DNA of 64,000 nucleotides from Australimonas brisbanensis (GTDB taxonomy: Bacteria > Chloroflexota > Dehalococcoidia > Lucifugimonadales > Australimonadaceae): positions 1-64,000 of the forward strand of contig JAYQTA010000009.1 in NCBI GenBank assembly GCA_038147155.1. The letters are read 5' to 3'. The position numbers were made by a program, and so were the translations under genes. Below are positions 1-7,900 of this stretch, piece by piece (positions within the stretch are counted from its first letter, which is position 1; every line of letters starts with the position of its first letter). The notes under the pieces were generated by a model. The model did not search any database, was not told the DNA's origin, and saw only the letters and a list, made by a program, of their open reading frames with translations.

Positions 1-684
1 GAGCCGCTCTTTGACGATTGCCGCATCGGTGGCGCTGCGGGCGGAAACGAAGAATGCGCGCGCAGACCCCCTTCGATAGTGCATCGCGTAGTGGGCATGC
101 GAGGGCACCTGGGACTAGAGGGCATCGAGCCACGTTCCGATGAGCTTGCGATGGCCTCCTGCATCCCTTCCGAGGTGGTGATAGGCAACCACCACAGGGA
201 ACTGCGCACACAACCGCGACCATTCCGGCACTGAGGTGTGTTTCACCGAGGCGTTACTGCTTGAAGAGATGCCGTTATCCGGGTCGATGAAAACCAGGTC
301 GACCCCTTGGGTGCATGCCAGAGCCGCTTGCAACCATGCGCTTCGAGCAGGACCGGCGGGGACTTCCTGGTCGAACCACCGGCTGGCCTGGGTCAGCAGC
401 CCAGAGGCTCTAACCGCCGATACGTTCCGGGAGCCGGTGCGTATGAGGTGAATGAGGCCGTGGAACAGCGCGGGGTCACAATCACGATACGACGACGCAT
501 TCGGCGGGTCGGTGTAGGTGATGTGCTTTCCATCCTTCGCGGCGCGGTCGTCGGGGGTGAGGTACCAGATGACCCCCACGCTCAGGGGCTTCCGGTCATC
601 CCCAGCGATAGCGGGGTCACTGAGCTAGCGCAGCAGCCCGTACTTGCCGAAGTCGCCAACATCACCGACGTCCTGGTTCTTCAT
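1..684 (-). CDS. Conserved hypothetical protein, partial, with two in-frame TAG codons
   Basis: Reading leftwards from ATG at 684 (behind AGAAAGGTG) the frame opens with MKNQDVGDVGDFGKYGLLR, meets TAG at 625-627 (codon 20), continues through VGVIWYLTPDD and VDLVFIDPDNG, meets a second TAG at 115-117 (codon 190), and then runs open to the window edge with HYRRGSARAFFV. The text on both sides of each TAG looks coding, and from memory the DFGKYGLLR start and an RGTARAFF-like tail belong to one conserved family of unknown function, so this is one gene rather than three. Base composition is visibly lower in GC than the neighbours, which suggests transfer. It may be a pseudogene or a gene with UAG readthrough. 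I cannot assign a function. Confidence 0.6.
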
Positions 685-715
685 AGCGCACCTTTCTGGT
701 GTGACTATAGCGCGC

Positions 716-744
716 TGGAAAGCGCACCCCACGCGCGCTAGCAT
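716..744 (+). promoter_or_regulatory. Probable promoter of the first Rieske gene
   Basis: TGGAAA (716-721), 17 bp, then TAGCAT (739-744), about 42 bases before the GTG start at 787. TAGCAT/TAGAAT -10 boxes recur upstream of other genes in this window. A TATAGT on the opposite strand (near 700-705) could serve the divergent gene. The match is moderate. Confidence 0.4.
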
Positions 745-786
745 GGCCCCGCGCCACCCGCGAGGGCGGCGCGGGGAGGTGCGCGC

Positions 787-2061
787 GTGTTGACACCCGA
801 GCAGAACCAGCGGTTGACCCAGGTGGGCCCCGGCACGCCCATGGGAGAGTTGATGCGCCGCTACTGGCACCCGGTGGCCGCCGAGGCCGAACTGGTGGAC
901 CGGCCCACCAAGCGGGTGCGCATCCTGGGCGAGGACCTCACGCTCTATAAGGACGGGTCCGGCACCTACGGGCTCATCGGCCAGCGCTGCCCCCATCGGC
1001 TGGTGAACATGGCCGTGGGCATCCCGGAGCAGCACGGGCTGCGCTGCGTATACCACGGCTGGCTGTTCGACGAGACGGGGGCGTGCCTGGAGACCCCCGC
1101 CGAGCCCCCCGCCTCCGCCTTCAAGGAGAAGGTGCGCATCAGGGCCTACCCCGTGGAGGTGCTGGGTGGGTTGGTGTGGGCCTACCTGGGCCCCCAGCCC
1201 GCTCCGCTGCTGCCCCGGTGGGACCTGTTCGTGTGGGACAACGTCTACCGGCAGATCGGCCAGACGGTGCTCCCCGCCAACTGGCTCCAGTGCCAGGAGA
1301 ACTCCGCTGACTCCTGGCACGCGCACTTCACCCACGGCCACTACGCCACCTACCTGCTCAAGCTGCGCGAGCAGCGGGGCGAGGTGATACCGGAGGCGGA
1401 GCGCGAGGCGGTGAAGGTGTTCATGAACCCCGACGCGCGCCACGCCTACGAGCGCTATGAGTACGGCATGCTCAAGCGCCGGATACGCCAGGGCGATTCG
1501 GAGCAGGTGCACGGGTGGAAGGTGGGCCACCCCATGCTCTTCCCCAACTACGTGCGCATCGGCAAGAAGGGCTGGTACGCCTTCCAGATGCGCGTGCCCA
1601 TCGACGACACCCACACCTGGCACCTGCACTACGAGGTGGCCCGCCCTGGCGAGGGCATCACCGTGCCCCCCCAGGAGGTGGTGCCGCTGTTCGACGTGCC
1701 GCTGATGGCCGAGCCCGACTTCATCCTGGGCCAGGACTTCGTGGCCTGGCACGAGCAGGGGGCCATCACCGACCGCTCCCAGGAGATGCTGGGCGTTTCT
1801 GATGAGGGCGTCATCCTGCTGCGGCGCATGCTGGAGGAGCAGATGCGGGTGGTGGAGGAGGGGGGCGACCCCATCAACACCTTCCGTGACCGGGCGGCCA
1901 ACGCGTGCATCGAGCTGCCCACCGAGGACTACGGGGGCATGGAGACCTACCGTGACGGGGCCTTTGCCTTCTACGACACCGGCCACTACGGGATGATCGA
2001 GGAGATTGAGGGGCTCTTCCAGGAGGCCAAGGCCGCCGCCAAGGGGCGCAGGGGTGGCTGA
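787..2061 (+). CDS. Rieske [2Fe-2S] aromatic ring-hydroxylating oxygenase, alpha subunit
   Basis: 424 aa from GTG 787, seven bases after GGAGG. The N-terminal Rieske domain has CPHR and CVYHGW (CxH...CxxH) near residues 67-88. A mononuclear iron site is suggested by ENSADSWHAHFTHGH near residues 174-188. The overall form is that of phthalate-4,5-dioxygenase-type terminal oxygenases, which take electrons from a separate reductase to hydroxylate or demethylate aromatic rings. No reductase or ferredoxin gene lies nearby and the substrate is unknown. A paralogue sharing the LTxEQNxRLxxVGPGTPMGEL start lies at 55170-56468. A short membrane-protein gene overlaps its end. Confidence 0.88.
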   Translation: MLTPEQNQRLTQVGPGTPMGELMRRYWHPVAAEAELVDRPTKRVRILGEDLTLYKDGSGTYGLIGQRCPHRLVNMAVGIPEQHGLRCVYHGWLFDETGACLETPAEPPASAFKEKVRIRAYPVEVLGGLVWAYLGPQPAPLLPRWDLFVWDNVYRQIGQTVLPANWLQCQENSADSWHAHFTHGHYATYLLKLREQRGEVIPEAEREAVKVFMNPDARHAYERYEYGMLKRRIRQGDSEQVHGWKVGHPMLFPNYVRIGKKGWYAFQMRVPIDDTHTWHLHYEVARPGEGITVPPQEVVPLFDVPLMAEPDFILGQDFVAWHEQGAITDRSQEMLGVSDEGVILLRRMLEEQMRVVEEGGDPINTFRDRAANACIELPTEDYGGMETYRDGAFAFYDTGHYGMIEEIEGLFQEAKAAAKGRRGG

Positions 2062-2227
2062 GCCCTCCGGGTTCCCTTCCCGGCCCAGCCCTCCACCGCT
2101 CGCGCGGGAGCGCTGGTCGGGCCAGGCGGGGTTCCTGGCGGAGACGGCGCTGGTGGCCGTGGGGCGCTACGTGGTGACGGGGGCTATCGCCGCGGCCCTG
2201 GTGGGCGCCTTCTTCACGCAGCTGTAA
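2054..2227 (+). CDS. Small single-span membrane protein downstream of the Rieske gene
   Basis: 57 aa from GTG 2054, overlapping the end of the Rieske gene by eight bases. A proline-rich N-terminus is followed by one hydrophobic stretch (VVTGAIAAALVGAFF). No family recognised. Translational coupling to the oxygenase and a comparable tiny membrane gene beside the second Rieske gene are the main reasons to call it. It could be a chance ORF. Confidence 0.4.
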   Translation: MAEPSGFPSRPSPPPLARERWSGQAGFLAETALVAVGRYVVTGAIAAALVGAFFTQL

Positions 2228-2237
2228 CACCGGTGGT

Positions 2238-2267
2238 TTGACAGCCCGCTCCCCCGCGCCGGATACT
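2238..2267 (+). promoter_or_regulatory. Promoter of the tryptophan operon leader
   Basis: Perfect TTGACA (2238-2243), 18 bp spacer, GATACT (2262-2267). It lies just upstream of the T-box leader, so transcription would start near 2274. This is one of the best sigma-70-type promoters in the window. Confidence 0.7.
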
Positions 2268-2273
2268 TTCTCT

Positions 2274-2570
2274 GTTAGCGAATAGTGATGGCGTTGACGG
2301 GGAGGAGTAATCCGCGAGGCGGGGCCACAGAGATCCGGGGACAGGTGAGAGCCCGGCGCCAGCGCAGCGGATGAATGGGCCCCTGAGCCGCGGTCCGAAC
2401 GCCCAGCCGGGCAAGTAGGCGCCGCCGGGACCGTCCCGATACAGACGGCAGACCTCTCGCCCGGGGGTTCCCTCAGCGAGGCGTCGAGAAGGTCCCGCAC
2501 CGTGAGGGCGGGTCGAAGAAGGGTGGCACCGTGGCATGCCCCGCCCCTTTTGGAGCGGGGTTTTTCGTTT
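2274..2570 (+). promoter_or_regulatory. Tryptophan-responsive T-box leader
   Basis: The leader has a conserved T-box core, AAGGGTGGCACCGTGG, ending near 2534. An upstream stem region includes ACGGGGAGGAGTAA and GGTGAGAGCCCGG. The probable specifier codon TGG is at 2376-2378 within GAATGGGCCCC. The antiterminator bulge reads TGGC (2524-2527), which would pair with the 3' end GCCA of a tRNA whose discriminator is G, as in bacterial tRNA-Trp. A terminator hairpin follows, then trpE. Uncharged tRNA-Trp should stabilise the antiterminator and turn on the trp genes. The family is certain; the exact stem boundaries are not resolved by eye. Confidence 0.88.
2539..2565 (+). terminator. T-box intrinsic terminator
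   Basis: CCCCGC (2539-2544) pairs with GCGGGG (2555-2560) around a loop containing CCCTTTTGGA, followed by five T residues (2561-2565). It sits directly after the T-box core and before trpE, as the alternative to the antiterminator. Confidence 0.85.
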
Positions 2571-2598
2571 GTTCGCGAACAGGGCCAAGGAGCACGAG

Positions 2599-4053
2599 AT
2601 GGCGACGTACCACCCCAGCCGTGAGGAGTTCGCGGCGCTGGCCGCCGGTGGGGCCAACCTCATCCCCGTCTACCGGGAGGTGGTGGCCGACCTGGAGACG
2701 CCCGTCAGCGCCTTCCTGAAGGTGGCGCGAGGGCCCTATGCCTTCCTGCTGGAGAGCGTGGAGGGCGGCGAGCGTCTGGCGCGCTACTCGTTCATCGGCA
2801 CCGAGCCGGCGCGGGTGCTGCGCACGGGCAGGGGCGAGCCGGGAGGGGAGACGGACCCGCTCACCGGCGTGCAGACGGCCCTGGCCGGGTTCCGGCCCGC
2901 CGCCGTCGCGGGGCTGCCGCGCTTCACGGGCGGAGCCGTGGGGTATCTGGCGTACGACTGCGTCCACTACTTCGAGCCCCGGGTGCCCATGGCCGCCCAC
3001 GATCCGCATGGGCTGCCGGAGTCGGTGTTCATGCTCACCGACTCGCTGCTGGTGTTCGACCACGCCAAGCACACCATCAAGTTGGTGGTGCATGCCCACG
3101 TCGAGGGCGATGTGGCCGGGGCCTATGATGGCGCCGTGGCCCGGGTGAACGAGCTGGCCGCCCGCCTGGCCGCCCCCCTCACGCCTCCGCCCGCCCTGGG
3201 CGAGCCGGGTGCCGCGCCCCAGCCCGCCTCCAACAAGACGACGGCCGAGTACCACGCCATGGTGGAGCGAGCCAAGGAGTACATCGTCGCGGGCGACATC
3301 ATCCAGGTGGTGCCCTCGCAGCGCCTCGCCGTGCCCGTGTGGGCCGCCTCGTTCGACCTGTACCGCGCGCTGCGGGCGGTGAACCCCTCGCCCTACATGT
3401 ACTACCTGCGCCTGGACGGCGTGGACGTGGTGGGCGCCTCGCCCGAGATGCTGGTGCGTGCCGAGGACGGGGTGGTGGACACCCACCCCATCGCGGGCAC
3501 GCGCCGCAGGGGCGCCAACGAGGCGGAGGACGCTGCGCTGGAGGCCGAGCTGTTGGCGGATGAGAAGGAGCGGGCCGAGCACGTGATGCTGCTGGACCTG
3601 GGCCGTAACGACATCGGCCGCGTGGCCCGCCCCGGCTCGGTGCGCGTGACCCAGACCATGGAGGTGGAGCGCTACTCCCACGTGATGCACCTGGTCTCCC
3701 ACGTGCAGGGGGAGCTGGCCGAGGGGCTCTCGCCCTACGACGCGCTGCGCGCCTGCTTCCCGGCGGGCACGGTGTCCGGCGCGCCCAAGATACGGGCGAT
3801 GGAGATCATCGCCGACCTGGAGGGGGAGCGTCGCGGCGTGTACGCGGGGGCGGTGGGCTACTTCTCCTTCTCCGGCAACATGGACACCGCCATCGGCATC
3901 CGCACCATGGTGGTGAAGGACGGGACGGCCTACCTGCAGGCAGGGGGTGGGGTGGTGTTCGACTCCACCCCGGAGCGTGAGCGGGCCGAGACCTATGAGA
4001 AGGCCGGGGCCATGCTGCGCGCCATCGCCCTGGCTCAGGGCGCAGAGGGGTAA
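2599..4053 (+). CDS. trpE: Anthranilate synthase component I
   Basis: 484 aa. The start is ATG 2599 behind AAGGAG rather than an in-frame ATG at 2536, because the latter lies inside the leader terminator. Chorismate-binding motifs are present: the IAGTRRRG region, LLDLGRNDIGRVA and CFPAGTVSGAPKIRAM, plus a VPSQR stretch near residue 237. With TrpG it converts chorismate and glutamine to anthranilate, the first step of tryptophan synthesis. It is controlled by the T-box upstream. A 214-base repeat-bearing gap separates it from trpG, which has its own possible -10 box. Stop is TAA. Confidence 0.96.
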   Translation: MATYHPSREEFAALAAGGANLIPVYREVVADLETPVSAFLKVARGPYAFLLESVEGGERLARYSFIGTEPARVLRTGRGEPGGETDPLTGVQTALAGFRPAAVAGLPRFTGGAVGYLAYDCVHYFEPRVPMAAHDPHGLPESVFMLTDSLLVFDHAKHTIKLVVHAHVEGDVAGAYDGAVARVNELAARLAAPLTPPPALGEPGAAPQPASNKTTAEYHAMVERAKEYIVAGDIIQVVPSQRLAVPVWAASFDLYRALRAVNPSPYMYYLRLDGVDVVGASPEMLVRAEDGVVDTHPIAGTRRRGANEAEDAALEAELLADEKERAEHVMLLDLGRNDIGRVARPGSVRVTQTMEVERYSHVMHLVSHVQGELAEGLSPYDALRACFPAGTVSGAPKIRAMEIIADLEGERRGVYAGAVGYFSFSGNMDTAIGIRTMVVKDGTAYLQAGGGVVFDSTPERERAETYEKAGAMLRAIALAQGAEG

Positions 4054-4067
4054 CCCGCTGTGCTTGC

Positions 4068-4246
4068 CGGAGCAAAGAGAGGCGCGCAGGGGAGTCCCCT
4101 GTATCGAGCGAACCAAATGAGCGGGATCAGGCCCGGCAGGGCGCGCAGACTGGAGTTCGGCGCACAAAGTGCGCCCAGGGGGTGTCCCCCTTGCATCGAG
4201 CCCGGCGTCAGCCGGGCGGGGCGAGCGAGCGTAGCGAGCGGGGCCT
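4068..4246 (+). repeat. Palindromic intergenic repeat, copy A
   Basis: The trpE-trpG gap is made of short inverted units: AGGGGAGTCCCCT, CCAGGGGGTGTCCCCCTT, CCGGCGTCAGCCGG and the arm GAGCGAGCGTAGCGAGCGGGG. The CCCAGGGGGTGTCCCCCTT string recurs exactly near 48178-48197, and the AGCGAGCGGGG arm recurs at each other copy. This is a REP-like dispersed element of unknown function. Confidence 0.65.
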
Positions 4247-4252
4247 TAGAAT
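4247..4252 (+). promoter_or_regulatory. -10 box TAGAAT upstream of trpG
   Basis: TAGAAT 16 bases before the trpG ATG, at the end of the repeat. No convincing -35 is visible. It would give a leader of about nine bases. It matches the TAGAAT boxes ahead of genes at 19480, 22589 and 32012. Confidence 0.4.
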
Positions 4253-4267
4253 GGCCGGGAGGGCGCG

Positions 4268-4852
4268 ATGATCCTGCTGATAGACAACTACGATTCCTTC
4301 ACCTACAACCTCTACCAGTACCTGTGCGAACTGGGCGCCGACGTGCGCGTGGAGCGCAACGATGCCGTGGGGCTGGAGGACATCGAAGAGATGGCCCCGG
4401 AGCGCATCGTCCTCTCCCCCGGCCCCTGCACCCCTGCCGAGGCGGGTGTGTGCGTGGACGTGGTGCGCCGCTTCGGCCCCCACATCCCCCTGCTGGGCGT
4501 GTGCCTGGGCCACCAGTGCATCGGCGAGGCGTATGGGGCGGTGGTGGCAGGAGCGGGTGAGATCGTCCACGGCAAGACCAGCCCCATCACCCACGACGGG
4601 CGCGGGGTGTTCACCGGGGTGCCCTCACCCTTCGAGGCGATCCGCTACCACTCCCTGGCCATCGTGCCCGAGACGGTGCCCGCGGAGCTTGAGGTGACGG
4701 CGGGCACCCCGGGCGGCATCATCATGGGCGTGCGGCACCGGACGCACCCCGTGGAGGGCATCCAGTTCCATCCGGAGTCCATCATGACGCTGGAGGGCAA
4801 GCGGCTCCTCGCCAACTTCCTCTCCGGCGCGGGCAGGGAGGTGGCGGCATGA
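4268..4852 (+). CDS. trpG: Anthranilate synthase component II (glutamine amidotransferase)
   Basis: 194 aa class I glutamine amidotransferase that supplies ammonia to TrpE. The oxyanion strand LSPGPCTP, the nucleophile elbow GVCLGHQCIGE (catalytic Cys near residue 79) and QFHPESI (His/Glu) are all present. The start MILLIDNYDSFTYN is family-typical. The next gene overlaps its stop by four bases (ATGA). Confidence 0.96.
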   Translation: MILLIDNYDSFTYNLYQYLCELGADVRVERNDAVGLEDIEEMAPERIVLSPGPCTPAEAGVCVDVVRRFGPHIPLLGVCLGHQCIGEAYGAVVAGAGEIVHGKTSPITHDGRGVFTGVPSPFEAIRYHSLAIVPETVPAELEVTAGTPGGIIMGVRHRTHPVEGIQFHPESIMTLEGKRLLANFLSGAGREVAA

Positions 4853-5337
4853 GTTCCCCGGACACCCTGGCGCTGCGCTGGGAGGGCGAGACACCCGCAC
4901 CCGACGCGCAGACGCTCGCGGCGGCGGTGGTGGGCGTGCTGGCGGCCCAGGGGTACGCCATCGAGGAGCGGGAGGCCACCCGCGTGCGTGGCACCCGCAC
5001 CCGCGTGCCGGACGAGCGCCTGCGGGTGTGGGGACGCAGGCTGCTGGTGGTGGCCGGTGCGCTGCTGCTGGTGAACCTGTTCCTGCTCACAAGCACGGAG
5101 CTGTCCTATGAGTCGGCATCGGCCCCCATCGTGGCGGCGGTGCTGGTGGGCGGGTGGGGCCTCTCGTGGGCCTCCCGCACGGTGCGCAGCGCGCCTCGGA
5201 CGGTGGAGGTGCGCCTGGAAGGGAGCGCTCCAGCGCTGCGAACGCGGGTGCTGGGTGATGAGACGGTGGGCGTGCGGGCCTTCGCGGCGCTGGCGCGCCG
5301 CCAGCAGCGGGCATCGGCCCGCACAGGAGGGGCGTGA
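4849..5337 (+). CDS. Two-span membrane protein inserted in the trp operon
   Basis: 162 aa, joined to trpG and trpD by ATGA-type overlaps at both ends, so co-translated with them. A soluble N-terminal part is followed by two hydrophobic segments (RLLVVAGALLLVNLFLL near 62-80, and IVAAVLVGGWGLSW near 91-106) and a basic C-terminal domain. No family recognised and no tryptophan enzyme resembles it. Its position between trpG and trpD is odd; a role in the pathway cannot be inferred from sequence. Confidence 0.75.
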   Translation: MSSPDTLALRWEGETPAPDAQTLAAAVVGVLAAQGYAIEEREATRVRGTRTRVPDERLRVWGRRLLVVAGALLLVNLFLLTSTELSYESASAPIVAAVLVGGWGLSWASRTVRSAPRTVEVRLEGSAPALRTRVLGDETVGVRAFAALARRQQRASARTGGA

Positions 5338-6350
5338 TGATCCAGGAGGCGCTGCGCGCGCTGATGGCGGGGCAGGACCTGTCCACGGAGCAGGCCGCCG
5401 CCGCCGCGAGCGAGATCATGGGCGGGGAGGCCACCCCGGCGCAGATCGCCGGGTTCCTGGTGGCCCTGCGCATCAAGGGTGAGACGCCCGATGAGATCAC
5501 CGGCATGGCCCGGGTGATGCGGGAGAAAGCGCTGCGCGTCCACACGGACGGCCACCTGGTGGACGTGGTGGGCACCGGCGGTGACGGCGTGGGCACCTTC
5601 AACATCTCCACCGGCGCGGCGCTGGTGGCCGCGGCCTGCGGGGCGAAGATAGCCAAGCACGGCAACCGGGCGGCCTCCGGCGCCTATGGCACGGCGGACG
5701 TGCTGGAGGCCAACGGGGTGAAGCTGGAGCTCAAGCCCGAGTCGGTGGCGCGCTGCATCCAGGAGGTGGGCATGGGCTTCATGTTCGCCCCCGCCTTCCA
5801 CCCGGCCATGCGCTTCGCCGGGCCGGTGCGGCGCGAGCTGGGCGTGCGCACGGTGTTCAACATCCTGGGCCCGCTCACCAACCCCGCCGGGGCCGACCAC
5901 CAGCTGCTGGGGGTGGGCTTCGAGGGGCAGGCCGAGGCCATGGCCAACGTGCTGGCGAACCTGGGCACCCACCGCTCCTGGGTGGTGCGCGGGGACGACG
6001 GCCAGGACGAACTGTCCATCACCACCACCACCCAGGTGTGGGAGGTGCACCACGGCAAGGTGCGCCACTTCACCGTGAGTCCGGAGGACGCGGGTCTGGG
6101 CCGCGCCGCGCTGGCCGACATCCTGGCGCCCGACGCCGAGGCGGCCAGGGGCATGCTGGTGCGCGCGCTGGGCACCGAGCCGTGCGCCCCGCGCGATGCG
6201 GTGGTGCTCAACGCGGCCGGGGCGCTGGTGGTGGCCAACAAGGCGGCTGACCTGCGCGCGGGCGTGGCGCTGGCCAGGGAAGCGATAGACGCTGGCGAGC
6301 CGCTGGCGCTGCTCAAGCGCCTGGCGGCCCTCAGCCAGAGCCTGGACTAG
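5334..6350 (+). CDS. trpD: Anthranilate phosphoribosyltransferase
   Basis: 338 aa. It transfers phosphoribose from PRPP to anthranilate. The diagnostic DVVGTGGDGVGTFNIST loop near residues 78-94 and KHGNRAASGAYGTADVLEA near 108-126 are intact, and length is normal. ATGA overlap with the preceding membrane-protein gene; trpC follows after 21 bases. Confidence 0.97.
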   Translation: MMIQEALRALMAGQDLSTEQAAAAASEIMGGEATPAQIAGFLVALRIKGETPDEITGMARVMREKALRVHTDGHLVDVVGTGGDGVGTFNISTGAALVAAACGAKIAKHGNRAASGAYGTADVLEANGVKLELKPESVARCIQEVGMGFMFAPAFHPAMRFAGPVRRELGVRTVFNILGPLTNPAGADHQLLGVGFEGQAEAMANVLANLGTHRSWVVRGDDGQDELSITTTTQVWEVHHGKVRHFTVSPEDAGLGRAALADILAPDAEAARGMLVRALGTEPCAPRDAVVLNAAGALVVANKAADLRAGVALAREAIDAGEPLALLKRLAALSQSLD

Positions 6351-6371
6351 GACACGCACACGGGGTAAGAC

Positions 6372-7166
6372 ATGGCCACCGGCACCATCCTCGACACCAT
6401 CCTGGAGCACAAGCGCGTGGAGGTCGCGCGCCACAGGCGCGAGACGCCCCTCGCGGCCCTGGAGGCCGCCATCAAGGAGGCGGACTTCCCGCTGAACCTC
6501 TCGGGTGCGCTGTGGGGGGAGAGGGTCCGGCTCATCGCCGAGGTGAAGAAGGCCTCCCCCTCCAAGGGGCTCATCGCCCCGCACTTCGACCCCGTGGCCC
6601 AGGCGCGCCTGTACGCGGAGAATGGGGCGGCCGCCGTCTCGGTGCTCACCGAGGTGGACCACTTCCAGGGCTCGCTGGAGCACCTGCGCGCCGTGAAGGC
6701 CGCCGTTGCCCCCGAGGGGCTGCCGGTGCTGCGCAAGGACTTCCTGTACGACCCCTACCAGCTCTACGAGGCGCGCGCCGCGGGCGCCGACGCGGCGCTG
6801 CTCATCGTGGCGATGCTGGAGCCCGCGCAGCTGGCCGAGATGATGGCCGCCGCCCAGGGCATCTGGCTCCAGACGCTGGTGGAGGTGCATTCCGAGGCCG
6901 AGCTGGAGACGGCGCTGGGGGCGGGAGCCGAGATCATCGGCATCAACCACCGGGACCTGAAGACCTTCACCATGGACATGGGCCTGGCGCTGCGGCTGCG
7001 GCCTCTGATTCCCCCCGATAGGATGGTGGTGGCCGAGAGCGGCATCCACTCGGCCGAGGACGTGCGCCCGCTGAAGGCGGCGGGAGTCAACGCGATACTG
7101 GTGGGGGAGGCGCTGATGACCGCGCCCGACCTCGCCGCCCGGGTGCGGGAGCTGGCGGGCGTCTAG
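6372..7166 (+). CDS. trpC: Indole-3-glycerol phosphate synthase
   Basis: 264 aa TIM barrel that closes the ring of CdRP to indole-3-glycerol phosphate. AEVKKASPSKGLI (catalytic lysines), VLRKDFLYDPYQ, IIGINHRDL and VAESGIH are all where the family has them. Monofunctional, not fused to trpF. In line with its trp neighbours. Confidence 0.97.
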   Translation: MATGTILDTILEHKRVEVARHRRETPLAALEAAIKEADFPLNLSGALWGERVRLIAEVKKASPSKGLIAPHFDPVAQARLYAENGAAAVSVLTEVDHFQGSLEHLRAVKAAVAPEGLPVLRKDFLYDPYQLYEARAAGADAALLIVAMLEPAQLAEMMAAAQGIWLQTLVEVHSEAELETALGAGAEIIGINHRDLKTFTMDMGLALRLRPLIPPDRMVVAESGIHSAEDVRPLKAAGVNAILVGEALMTAPDLAARVRELAGV

Positions 7167-7189
7167 CGCGCCCCAGGAGTGGAGAGAGC

Positions 7190-7900
7190 ATGACCCACGT
7201 GAAGATATGCGGCTTCCAGACCGCCGAGCCGCTCATTGCCGCCGTGGAGGCGGGGGTGGATGCGGTGGGGCTGGTGTTCGTCCCCTCAGCGCGCAGGCGT
7301 CTGACCATCACCCAGGCCGCGGGCGTGCTGGACCAGGTGCGCGCCGCGGTGGGTGGGCGCATGCCGGAGCTGTGGGGCCTCTTCGCCGACCAACCCGCCG
7401 ATGACGTGAACACCGCCGTGGACGCCCTGGGCCTCACGGGGGTGCAGCTGTGCGGGGCGGAGGGCATGGGCTACGCCTCCGGGCTGCGCCCCGTGACCAT
7501 AGCCAAGGTGGTGAGCGTGGACCCGCAGGTGCCGGTCCAGGCGCAGCTCCCGCGCATCATGACGCTCCAGCAGCGGCACCGCCTGGCGGGCCACCGCATC
7601 GTCCTCGATACCAAGTTGGCGGGCGAGTACGGCGGCACGGGCCAGCGTTTCGACTGGGGCATCGCCGGTGAGTTGGCCCAGGCCTTCGACCTCACCCTGG
7701 CGGGTGGCCTCACGCCGGAGAACGTGGGCGAGGCGGTGCGCGCCGTGCGCCCATGGGGGGTGGATACCTCCTCGGGCGTGGAGACGGACGGAGAGAAGGA
7801 CCCGGCCAGGGTGTGGGACTTCGTGCGAGCGGTCCGCGAGGCGGACGCCGCGCGCGCCCCGCGCGGACTGCGCCGCCTCTTCGCGAGGAGCCGCCCATGA
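7190..7900 (+). CDS. trpF: Phosphoribosylanthranilate isomerase
   Basis: 236 aa from ATG 7190. It isomerises PRA to CdRP. The start VKICGFQ has the catalytic Cys of the KICG motif, DAVGLVF follows, and the C-terminal LAGGLTPENVGEAV and GVDTSSGVE (phosphate site) are clear. It is longer than the usual 200-210 aa because of an arginine-rich tail after about residue 210. trpB starts within its stop (ATGA). Confidence 0.93.
   Translation: MTHVKICGFQTAEPLIAAVEAGVDAVGLVFVPSARRRLTITQAAGVLDQVRAAVGGRMPELWGLFADQPADDVNTAVDALGLTGVQLCGAEGMGYASGLRPVTIAKVVSVDPQVPVQAQLPRIMTLQQRHRLAGHRIVLDTKLAGEYGGTGQRFDWGIAGELAQAFDLTLAGGLTPENVGEAVRAVRPWGVDTSSGVETDGEKDPARVWDFVRAVREADAARAPRGLRRLFARSRP

Noticed and set aside
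625..1986. 453-codon minus-strand ORF opposite the first Rieske gene
   Set aside because: His/Gly/Val-rich antisense shadow typical of high-GC genes; only its last 19 codons (the real start of the left-edge gene) are meaningful.
2536..2598. Upstream start for trpE
   Set aside because: It lies inside the T-box terminator; ATG 2599 has the ribosome-binding site.
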